Part shown: positions 18,872-25,795 of the stretch, piece by piece
Layout: each line of letters starts with the position of its first letter
Numbering within the stretch: position 1 is the first letter of the stretch
Assembly (NCBI GenBank): GCA_964638515.1
Contig: CAZWZL010000024.1
Span: 1-45,143, forward strand
DNA: 45,143 bases
Source: CAYPGJ01 sp964638515
GTDB lineage: Bacteria > Planctomycetota > Phycisphaerae > Phycisphaerales > UBA1924
Reading direction: 5' to 3'
Notes under the pieces: model-generated
Seen by the model: the letters and a program-made list of their open reading frames with translations, nothing else
What the model was told of the DNA's origin: nothing
Database searches by the model: none
Position numbers and translations under genes: made by a program

Positions 18872-19006
18872 CTTCGCCGGGGCGGGTTGACGGCCGGGAC
18901 CGGTGCGCGGGTGGCCCGTGAACCTGGTCAGAGCCTGACGGCAGCAGCCATAAGCGGTCGTCATCCGGCGCCGCCGGATTCCTGGCCGTCAACCCCCTCG
19001 GCGAAG
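18872..19006 (+). ncRNA. ffs: Signal recognition particle RNA, bacterial small type
   Basis: About 135 nt that fold into one long hairpin. The closing helix pairs CTTCGCCGGGGCGGGTTGAC (18872 onward) with GTCAACCCCCTCGGCGAAG (up to 19006), almost perfectly. The conserved SRP core lies at about 18918-18955: GTGAACCTGGTCAGAGCC, a TGAC tetraloop, then GGCAGCAGCCATAAGC. Compared with E. coli 4.5S RNA (CAGGUCC-GGAA-GGAAGCAGCC) the asymmetric loop bases GGTCAG and AGCAGCC are kept, but the apical loop is UGAC in place of GGAA. No Alu domain is present. It sits 51 bp before dnaX, reproducing the SRP RNA-dnaX-ybaB-recR order known from Bacillus and others. The exact 3' end is uncertain. Confidence 0.9.
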
Positions 19007-19043
19007 TCCTTTACACGGCGGATGAGCGGTCGAGCGCGTCGGG

Positions 19044-19049
19044 TAGGAT
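19044..19049 (+). promoter_or_regulatory. -10-like element (or Shine-Dalgarno) before dnaX
   Basis: TAGGAT lies 8 nt before the GTG at 19058. It can be read as a -10 hexamer of a leaderless mRNA or, through its AGGA, as a ribosome binding site on a transcript continuing from the SRP RNA. Confidence 0.35.
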
Positions 19050-19057
19050 GGCCCGCC

Positions 19058-20722
19058 GTGTCGTACACCGCGCTGGCTCGGAGGTATCGAAGCCGTCAGT
19101 TCGACGAGGTCGTCGGGCAGGAGCCCATTGCGCGCACGCTGCAGAACGCGATCGCGCGCGGGCGGGTGGCGCACGGGTATCTGTTTACGGGCTCGCGCGG
19201 CGTCGGTAAGACGACCATGGCTCGTCTGTTCGCGAAGGCGCTGAACGCGCCGGGGGACAAGCCCGCCGACGTGGCCGAGGCCATCATGCACGGGCGCGAC
19301 ACGGACGTGATCGAGATCGACGCGGCGTCGAATCGGGGCGTGGACGAGGCTCGCGACCTGATCGCCTCGTGCGTGTACCGGCCGATGCGGGGCGAGTTCA
19401 AGATCTACATCATCGACGAAGTGCACATGCTTACGATCCAGGCGTTCAACGCGCTGCTCAAGACGATGGAGGAGCCGCCGAGCCACGTAAAGTTCATCCT
19501 GTGCACGACGGACGCGCACAAGGTTCCGGCGACCATCCAGTCGCGCTGCCAGCGGTTCGATTTCCGGAACATCCCGACGCGCCGCATCGCCGACCATCTC
19601 GCCGAAGTGACGGCGCAGGAGAAGGTGAAGGCGGACGCGTCGGTGCTCATGAGCGTGGCGCGCCTCGGGCAGGGCTCGATGCGCGACGCGCTCTCCATCC
19701 TCGATCGGCTGCTGGCGGCCGGCGAGAAATCCATCACCTCCAAGCTGCTCGAGGACATGCTCGGGCTGGCGGATCGGGAGCTGGTCGACGGCCTGCTGGA
19801 CGCGGCGGCGCGGGGGGATGCGCCGGGGGCGCTGACCCGCGCGGACGATCTGCTGTCGCGCGGCGTGTCGGCGGACCAGCTCCTCGAAGCGCTGCTCGAA
19901 CGGTTGCGCGATGTGCTTGTGCTGTCGGCGTGCGGGGGGGAGACCACGCTGGTCGAGGCGGAGGGAGAGGACCTCGAGCGGGCACAGGCGCTGGCCTCGA
20001 GCCTGGACCCCGGCGCGTGCACCCACATGATCGCGCTGTGCGAGAACGTGCGTTGGCGGGCCAAGGCGTCCTCGGCGCCGCGAGCGCTGGTGGACGCCAT
20101 GCTCGTGCGCCTCGCGATGACGGAGCGGCTCAGCGCGCTGGCCGCGGCCGTGGAGAGCGGTGGGGGGGGCGAGGAGCCCGCGCCGACGTCGCGTCGGGCG
20201 CCGCCCGCGAAAGAGCCGCCTCCAAAAAAAGCCGACCCGGCGCCCGGGGCGCCCGCTGAGACGCCCACCCCGGAAACTCAGGCCGCGACGCCCTCGGTTG
20301 CGGCCGGGGCGCCATGCGCTCGTTCGGACAGCGTGGAGGACGTGTGGCAGGCGGTTCGTGCCGGGGCGACCACGGCGCGCGGGCGCGCGTTGCTGGCGGA
20401 ATTGAAGCTCGCGTCGTTCGGGGGTGATTCGGCGCGGGTGAGCGTGGCGTCGAAGCACACGATGGCCTACCTGCGCGGGCAGCCGGGCTGGCTGGAAGAC
20501 CTGTTCACGCGGGCGTGTCGGCGTCCGGTGCGAGTGGAGATCGCGCTGGACGCGAGCGCCAAGGACGGGCCCGTCAACGACGATCCGGACCCGCGCGCGG
20601 CGGCGCTGCGGCTGCCTCTCGTGCGCGAGGCCGTGGAGCTGTTTGACGCCAAGATCGTGGCGGTTTCGGAGGAGCCATTGGCGGAAGACGAGCCCGTGAA
20701 GGAGAACGAGACGGATGCTTGA
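19058..20722 (+). CDS. dnaX: DNA polymerase III subunit gamma/tau
   Basis: A 554-residue clamp-loader ATPase, which loads the beta clamp and organises the replisome. The start is taken as GTG 19058 because the product then begins VSYTALARRYRSRQFDEVVG, as DnaX proteins do; upstream in-frame starts run into the SRP RNA. The AAA+ domain shows Walker A TGSRGVGKTTMARLF, Walker B IYIIDEVHML and the sensor QSRCQRFDF. The four-Cys zinc module usual between ALN and DVIEIDAAS is missing: that stretch is 19 residues with no Cys. Domain III ends near residue 380. A Pro/Ala-rich linker and the tau-specific region follow. At residues 388-391 (codons CCA AAA AAA) lies a likely programmed -1 frameshift site that would give a 400-residue gamma form. 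The gene overlaps ybaB by 8 nt. Confidence 0.97.
   Translation: MSYTALARRYRSRQFDEVVGQEPIARTLQNAIARGRVAHGYLFTGSRGVGKTTMARLFAKALNAPGDKPADVAEAIMHGRDTDVIEIDAASNRGVDEARDLIASCVYRPMRGEFKIYIIDEVHMLTIQAFNALLKTMEEPPSHVKFILCTTDAHKVPATIQSRCQRFDFRNIPTRRIADHLAEVTAQEKVKADASVLMSVARLGQGSMRDALSILDRLLAAGEKSITSKLLEDMLGLADRELVDGLLDAAARGDAPGALTRADDLLSRGVSADQLLEALLERLRDVLVLSACGGETTLVEAEGEDLERAQALASSLDPGACTHMIALCENVRWRAKASSAPRALVDAMLVRLAMTERLSALAAAVESGGGGEEPAPTSRRAPPAKEPPPKKADPAPGAPAETPTPETQAATPSVAAGAPCARSDSVEDVWQAVRAGATTARGRALLAELKLASFGGDSARVSVASKHTMAYLRGQPGWLEDLFTRACRRPVRVEIALDASAKDGPVNDDPDPRAAALRLPLVREAVELFDAKIVAVSEEPLAEDEPVKENETDA
20224..20259 (+). promoter_or_regulatory. Putative programmed -1 frameshift signal in dnaX
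   Basis: A run of seven A (20224-20230) falls in frame as A AAA AAA, a classic X XXY YYZ slippery heptamer. After an 8-nt spacer a GC hairpin follows: stem GGCGCC (20239-20244) with GGCGCC (20248-20253) and a 3-nt loop. The -1 frame then reads nine codons (SRPGARGAR) to TGA at 20257-20259. This mirrors the E. coli dnaX arrangement that makes gamma from tau; polymerase slippage on A7 is the alternative mechanism, as in Thermus. The site lies just after domain III, where gamma is expected to end. A purine-rich GAAAGAG lies about 10 nt upstream. Confidence 0.65.
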
Positions 20723-21095
20723 TCAGTTCAAGGCCATGGGCGCGCTCGCGGGCCTGCTCAAGAACCGGGAACGGCTGCGCGAGGCGTCGGATCGGGTGCG
20801 GGAGAAGATCGCGTCCATGCGCGTCGAGGGGAGCGCGGGGGGCGGCGCGGTGCGTGTGCGGCTGTCCGGCCGGTCTCGCGTTGAGACGATCACGCTCGAC
20901 GGGCCGTTGGCCTCGACCATGGCGCAGGCCGGCGCGAAGGCGCACGCCGAGGCATTGATCGCCGAGGCCGTGAACGACGCGCTGAGCAAGGCCGAGGCCG
21001 CGCTCCGGGAAGAACTTTCGCGCGAGGCGAAGGCTTTGGGTCTGGACGACATCCCGGGGCTCGAAGGGGCGCTCACCGGCGGCGGATTGCTGTGA
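20715..21095 (+). CDS. ybaB: YbaB/EbfC family nucleoid-associated protein
   Basis: A 126-residue DNA-binding protein of the YbaB/EbfC family. It has the helix-strand-helix layout: an N-terminal helix (MLDQFKAMGALAGLLKNRER), a central beta segment with the alternating Gly/Val pattern AGGGAVRVRLSGRSRVETIT, then two C-terminal helices ending in a Gly-rich GGGLL. Family members are homodimers that bind DNA with little sequence preference. The start overlaps the end of dnaX by 8 nt, and recR follows 52 bp later; dnaX-ybaB-recR is one of the most conserved bacterial gene orders, which supports the call. Confidence 0.93.
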   Translation: MLDQFKAMGALAGLLKNRERLREASDRVREKIASMRVEGSAGGGAVRVRLSGRSRVETITLDGPLASTMAQAGAKAHAEALIAEAVNDALSKAEAALREELSREAKALGLDDIPGLEGALTGGGLL

Positions 21096-21135
21096 ATGGT
21101 CACGGAATCCGCGGCTCGCGCGCGTGTCGCAGCCG

Positions 21136-21141
21136 TAGGAT
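21136..21141 (+). promoter_or_regulatory. -10-like element (or Shine-Dalgarno) before recR
   Basis: TAGGAT lies 6 nt before the GTG at 21148. The same hexamer with nearly the same spacing precedes dnaX. It may be a -10 box of a leaderless mRNA, or its AGGA may act as a ribosome binding site. Confidence 0.35.
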
Positions 21142-21147
21142 GACAGC

Positions 21148-21813
21148 GTGAACAAGACGTCTTCCAAGTCAGGCTCCCTGGCGGCCCGGGGTTCCGGGTA
21201 TCCCGAGCCCGTCGAGCGGCTGGTGGCCGCGTTCGCCAAGCTGCCGGGCGTGGGGCGTCGAAGCGCGGAGCGCTTGGCGTTTTGGGTGCTGACGGCCGCG
21301 CCGGACGAGGCGCTGGAGCTGGCGCGAGCGGTGGAGGCGGTGAAGAAGGACGTGCGGCACTGCTCGGTGTGCTTCAATCTGACGGACGCGGACCCGTGCG
21401 CCATCTGCTCGGACACGCGGCGCGACCGCGGGGTGGTGCTCGTGATCGAGCAGCCACGCGACCTGATCGCGCTGGAGCAGACGGGGCTGCATCGGGGCGT
21501 CTATCACGTGCTGCTCGGGCGGCTGAGCCCGTTGGAGGGCATCGGTCCGGAGGAACTGACCGTCGGTCGGCTCCTGGGCCGTGTCGAAGATCCTTCGAAG
21601 AATTCGGGGGGCGAGCCCGTGCGCGAGGTCGTGCTCGGGCTCAACCCCACACTCGAGGGAGACGGCACCGCGTTGTTTCTCTCGGAAGAACTCTCGAGGC
21701 GGGGCGTGAGTGTCACGCGTCTGGCCCGCGGGCTGCCCGCGGGAGGCACGCTGGAGCAGGCGAGCAAAGCGGTGCTGGCCGATGCATTGGCGGGCCGACA
21801 ACCGGTACGGTGA
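21148..21813 (+). CDS. recR: Recombination protein RecR
   Basis: A 221-residue RecR, which with RecO and RecF loads RecA on gapped DNA. In order the chain shows the N-terminal helix-hairpin-helix (KLPGVGRRSAERLAFWVL), the C4 zinc finger (Cys72, 75, 84 and 87 in HCSVCFNLTDADPCAIC), and the Toprim domain (VVLVIEQPRDLIALEQTG, later VVLGLNPTLEGDGTALFLSE). The C-terminal SVTRLARGLPAGGTLEQAS carries the Walker-like segment typical of the family. Translation starts at GTG 21148 with AGGA 7 nt upstream. The first 15 residues (Ser/Lys/Gly-rich) are an extension relative to E. coli RecR. It is the last gene of the dnaX-ybaB-recR set. Confidence 0.97.
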   Translation: MNKTSSKSGSLAARGSGYPEPVERLVAAFAKLPGVGRRSAERLAFWVLTAAPDEALELARAVEAVKKDVRHCSVCFNLTDADPCAICSDTRRDRGVVLVIEQPRDLIALEQTGLHRGVYHVLLGRLSPLEGIGPEELTVGRLLGRVEDPSKNSGGEPVREVVLGLNPTLEGDGTALFLSEELSRRGVSVTRLARGLPAGGTLEQASKAVLADALAGRQPVR

Positions 21814-21925
21814 GGGGACGAGGGCGCGGTTAGCGGACCGCGCACGGCGATCGGGCAGAGCGGGATCTCGGTTCGCCGGCGTCCCCGCGAGCCGATGATG
21901 AAGAAGGAAGGACCTGGAAGCCACG

Positions 21926-23476
21926 ATGCGTTTCGACACCTCACAGCACATGCGGATGGGTCAGCAGATGAAGCTGGCGCCGCGCATGATCCAGTCGATG
22001 GAGATCCTGCAGCTCGCGCTGCCGGCGCTGGAGGAGCGAATCGAGCAGGAGCTGGAGAACAACGCCACCCTGGAGATCGTGGAGCCGGGCGGCGGGCGCG
22101 AGGAAGCCCGGCGCGAGCTCAAGGAACAGCGACAGGACGAGGCCGCGGATCGCGCCCCTCTCGAGGTGAACGAGTCGGACGGCGCCAGCGACTTTGCGCG
22201 CCTGGAGTCGTACGAGTCGTCGTATGCTGAAGCGGCGGAGAACGAGTACTCCGCGTCCGGTCTGCGCCGGTTCGAGGAGCTGCGCGAGTCATCGCGCGTG
22301 TCCTCACGTCTGGCGGGCGAGCGCGACGGCAAGATGGAGGCGATGGCCAACGCGCCCGGTCGCAGCGCGTCGGTCGCGGAGCAGCTGCTCGAACAGTGGG
22401 CGCTGGCGGATGTTGACGTCCGCACTCGCGCGCTGGGGCGATTGCTGATCGAGAACATCGACGACGACGGTTACATCCGGACGGGGCTGGACGTTGTGGC
22501 GGACCGCGCGCCGGGCGAGGGTGACGCGTCCGGGGCGAGCACCGAGGAACTCGAGCGGGCGCTCAAGGCCGTGCAGCTCGTGCTCGATCCGCCCGGGCTC
22601 GGTGCAAGGGACACCAGCGAGTGCCTGCTGCTCCAGCTGGACGCTTTGGGAGATGAGGATCGGCTGGAGAACGAAGGGGTGGTTCGCAAGCTCATCGAGG
22701 AGCACCTCGATGATCTCGTGCACAACCGCCTGCCCCGCATCGCGCAGGCCACCGGGCTCTCCATGGACGACATCAACGGCGCGCTGCGGTCCATGCGACG
22801 GCTGAGTGTGGCCCCCGGGCGCTCGCTTGTGCGGGAATCCCTCGCGGCCATCGTGCCCGACGCGATCATCGAGTACGACGAGGACTCGGACCGGTACCTG
22901 GCCGTGCAGTCGGACTCGCGCCTGCCCAATCTGCGGATCAACCGCGAGTACGCCGAGATGGTCCGCGAGCGCGACGTGCCGAAGGAGACCAAGCGGTTCA
23001 TCCGTTCGAACCTGACGAACGCGGCCTGGCTCATTGACGCCATCGAGCAGCGCCGGCGCACGGTGCAACGCGTGCTCAATGTCGTCGTCGAGGCGCAGCG
23101 CGAGTTCTTCGAGCAGGGCCCCCAAGCTCTTAAGCCCCTGCCGATGACGCAGGTGGCCGATCAGCTGGGCATTCATGTCGCCACCGTGTCGCGGGCCGTG
23201 GCCGACAAGCACATCCTCACGCCTCGGGGCGTGTTTCCGCTGCGCCGCTTCTTCACGGGCGGAACGCAGACCGAGTCGGGCGAGGATGTCTCGTGGGAGG
23301 CCATCCGCGCCGCGCTCAAGGACGTGATCGACGGCGAGGACAAGAAAGCGCCTTTGAGCGACGATGCGATCGTGGCCGAGCTCAAGAAGCACGGCATCGA
23401 GATCGCGCGCCGCACCGTGGCCAAGTATCGCGCGCAGATGGACATTCCCAGCGCGAAGCTCCGCAGGGTGTTCTGA
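21926..23476 (+). CDS. rpoN: RNA polymerase sigma-54 factor
   Basis: A 516-residue sigma-54, which recruits RNA polymerase to GG-N10-GC promoters and needs AAA+ activators to open them. Region I is MKLAPRMIQSMEILQLALPA. An acidic linker follows (about residues 50-130). The core-binding region includes LEQWALADVDVRTRALGRLL and DPPGLGARDTSECLLLQLDA. The helix-turn-helix is PLPMTQVADQLGIHVATVSR followed by AVADKHILTPRGVFPLRRFF. The RpoN box near the end reads ARRTVAKYRAQMDIPSAKLR. The start at 21926 has GGAAG about 7 nt upstream. The gene is 112 bp after recR and converges on the ABC permease gene, which ends 11 bp away. No sigma-54 activator gene is in the window. Confidence 0.98.
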   Translation: MRFDTSQHMRMGQQMKLAPRMIQSMEILQLALPALEERIEQELENNATLEIVEPGGGREEARRELKEQRQDEAADRAPLEVNESDGASDFARLESYESSYAEAAENEYSASGLRRFEELRESSRVSSRLAGERDGKMEAMANAPGRSASVAEQLLEQWALADVDVRTRALGRLLIENIDDDGYIRTGLDVVADRAPGEGDASGASTEELERALKAVQLVLDPPGLGARDTSECLLLQLDALGDEDRLENEGVVRKLIEEHLDDLVHNRLPRIAQATGLSMDDINGALRSMRRLSVAPGRSLVRESLAAIVPDAIIEYDEDSDRYLAVQSDSRLPNLRINREYAEMVRERDVPKETKRFIRSNLTNAAWLIDAIEQRRRTVQRVLNVVVEAQREFFEQGPQALKPLPMTQVADQLGIHVATVSRAVADKHILTPRGVFPLRRFFTGGTQTESGEDVSWEAIRAALKDVIDGEDKKAPLSDDAIVAELKKHGIEIARRTVAKYRAQMDIPSAKLRRVF

Positions 23477-23486
23477 CCGGCCGGCG

Positions 23487-25388
23487 CTACTTCGTGCCGG
23501 CGAGCCGGCGCACCTTCATGTCGAACTGACGCACCATGCTGGCGCGCATCGCGAACACGATGGCGGTGTAGATCGCGGCGCTCGCGAGCGATCCGATCGC
23601 GAGCATCGTCCGCGCGCCCCCCAGCCCGCCCGAACCGGCCGCCACGGTGCTCTCCAGCGCCGCCACAGGATCGATGAGCGCGTACAGCAGCGTGGCCGGC
23701 GTCAGCGCCGCGAGCACCGGCCCGACGTACGCCAGACCCGAGCCCGCCTGCCACCCGCAAAGCCCGAGCACCCCGGCCACGGCGCCGATCACGCCCACCG
23801 TTGCGACCACGGAGGAGATTGCGCCCCTGGTCTGAATGCTCCAGTGCAGCCCGACCATCACGAGGAACGCAAAGAACGGCAGCGTGGCGAGCGGGGCGAG
23901 CACGAAGGATTCGGGCAGCGCGAGTGGCGCAATCGTGGAGCCCGTCCCTGCCATCCTCGTCAGCGTGGTTGCGCCCGTCCCGCCCAGCCCGTCGAGCGCG
24001 ACGTACAGGCCCGCGATCGACACCGACGCCAGCGGCACGGCCAGCATCGGCGCGATGAACGTGATCAGCCCCCGGAGCTTCCCGCCGAGATACGCCGTGG
24101 GCGTGATCGGCGTCGTGAGCAGCAGGTCCAGCGTGCCGTCCTCGCGCTCCCGGGAAACCGCGGTGGCCGACATGTTCACCGCGATGAGGGCGATCACGAC
24201 GAGTTCGCCCCACACCGTGGCCAGCAGCGCGAACTGCAGCGTGTCCGGGGAGAGCTTTCCCACGTGGTGTGCGCCCAGGAGGCCGATCACCCACAGGAGC
24301 CCCAGCCCGAGAAACGCGATGCGCCCGGCCGTGCGCCAGGGCGTCCCGGCGCGGGCCGCGGCTTCGCGCCACGCGATGGGGTTGTGCCAGACTCCCTTGG
24401 GCGCGCGATGCCGCTCGCCCCCGCTGCCCGGGCGAAACACGCGAAACAACCCGCCCACGCGCCCCTCACTCACCGACGCCAGCGTTCGCGCGCCGATCGA
24501 GCCGGCCATCAGCAGCGCCACGCTCACCGTCGAGGACCAGGTGCACCACGCGCTCACCGGCGAACCCAACCACCACCGCGCGAGCCTTCCCATGGACGCC
24601 AGCGTGTGCTCGTCCGGCGTCGGGTACGCCGTGGGGTTGAGCAACGCCTTGAGCGCGAGAAACGGGTTGGTCGGTGTGAGCCACGTGACGCCGCCGGAGC
24701 GAGCGCTCAGATAGGAATCCAACGCCCACGTCGCCGCGAGGCACGACACCACGCTGGTGTAGAACGTGAAGACCGATCGTCTCCCGGCCAGCCGGGACAC
24801 GGCCAGCGCGATGGCGACAGACCCCACGAGCAACGCCGCGCACAGCGCGATCGCGTACGACGCGAAGATCGATCGGGCCGGCACCCCGCCGAAGTACTGC
24901 GTCACGGCGAACAGGGGCAGGGAGGAGAACAGCAGCGCCGCGACGAAGAACAGGCGGCCGGAGAGGTTGCCGAGCACGATCTGGGCCGCCGAGAGCGGCG
25001 TCGTCAGCAGCACGTCCCAGGTCCGAGGGCCCGCCTCGTGCGCGATGGCGCCGGCCATGAACACCGGGGCAAGCACGCAAATCAGCGCGATCTGGAGGTA
25101 CGAGACGTACTCGAAGGACTTCGCGCCGGCCGCCGCCAGGTCGCGATACGAGATGGCCCCCGACTGTGCCGAGATGAGCAGCGAAGACAGCAGCACCGAG
25201 GTCAGGATGAACAGATAGCCCGTCCGGAGGTACATCTGGCGGGTTCGACGGGACCCGCCCCGGACGATCCGGCCGGCCACGGGGTTCCCCGGTCCGAGCC
25301 TGTACAGCCAACGGAGGAAGAGCGGCATGAGCGGGGGATGGTATCGCCCGTTGACCTCGGGACGGCCCAGCGAGTATTCTCCGAACAT
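23487..25388 (-). CDS. ABC-2 type transporter permease, fused double unit
   Basis: A 633-residue membrane protein with about 12 predicted helices in two similar halves. Each half has the ABC-2 permease coupling pattern just after its second helix: HEAGPRTWDVLLTTPLSAAQ in the first and REREDGTLDLLLTTPITPTA in the second, each followed by a Leu/Phe-rich span. The protein thus looks like two permease subunits joined head to tail, enough for one complete transporter with an ATPase dimer. No ATPase gene is adjacent: the neighbours are rpoN and rny. The start at 25388 is preferred because GGGGAG lies 5 nt upstream; an internal ATG at 25328 has none. Substrate is unknown; gliding or export-type ABC-2 systems are common relatives. 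Confidence 0.87.
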   Translation of the reverse strand: MFGEYSLGRPEVNGRYHPPLMPLFLRWLYRLGPGNPVAGRIVRGGSRRTRQMYLRTGYLFILTSVLLSSLLISAQSGAISYRDLAAAGAKSFEYVSYLQIALICVLAPVFMAGAIAHEAGPRTWDVLLTTPLSAAQIVLGNLSGRLFFVAALLFSSLPLFAVTQYFGGVPARSIFASYAIALCAALLVGSVAIALAVSRLAGRRSVFTFYTSVVSCLAATWALDSYLSARSGGVTWLTPTNPFLALKALLNPTAYPTPDEHTLASMGRLARWWLGSPVSAWCTWSSTVSVALLMAGSIGARTLASVSEGRVGGLFRVFRPGSGGERHRAPKGVWHNPIAWREAAARAGTPWRTAGRIAFLGLGLLWVIGLLGAHHVGKLSPDTLQFALLATVWGELVVIALIAVNMSATAVSREREDGTLDLLLTTPITPTAYLGGKLRGLITFIAPMLAVPLASVSIAGLYVALDGLGGTGATTLTRMAGTGSTIAPLALPESFVLAPLATLPFFAFLVMVGLHWSIQTRGAISSVVATVGVIGAVAGVLGLCGWQAGSGLAYVGPVLAALTPATLLYALIDPVAALESTVAAGSGGLGGARTMLAIGSLASAAIYTAIVFAMRASMVRQFDMKVRRLAGTK

Positions 25389-25795
25389 TCATACTCCCCG
25401 CCGACGTGTCGTCGGCGCGGCCTTCCGGCCCGTCTGGACGCGGGCCGATACCTGCCCTCGATTCGCCGCCCTCATACCTCGGCGTCGGATCGGGCCCGGA
25501 GCGGCGACGCCCCGGCACATAGATCGACCCGGCTTTTCCGACTGGCTCGGCTCACCCCACCGCCTCCCCTCATCTGCGGAGCAAGCACGACGATCTGACG
25601 CGCAACACCGGACGGAGAGAGCATCTCGGGGCCTCCAAGGCCAATCGTCGTTGGAACGAGCATCGCCAGGGGTAGATCTTCAGGCAGCAATCGCGCGCTT
25701 CCTGCGCGCGAGGACGGAGGTCGCGACGTCGCACCGCCCGCACGCGCGGCGGTTCAACGCGGTCCCCCTGCGGACCCGCGCGAAGGAACGCCGCG
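25389..25795 (+). other. 407-bp intergenic region between the ABC permease and rny
   Basis: Divergent spacer with no convincing gene on either strand. It must hold promoters for both neighbours, but no clear -10/-35 pair stands out. The right part contains a strong hairpin (25691-25711, listed separately) and a second weaker one around GGTCC...GGACC near 25762-25777, both within the presumed rny leader. Confidence 0.6.
25691..25711 (+). promoter_or_regulatory. Hairpin in the rny leader
   Basis: A perfect 8-bp stem TCGCGCGC/GCGCGCGA with loop TTCCT, 85 bp before the rny start codon. There is no T-run, so it is not an intrinsic terminator. It could be a stabilising or self-regulatory element of the mRNA for RNase Y. 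Confidence 0.4.
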
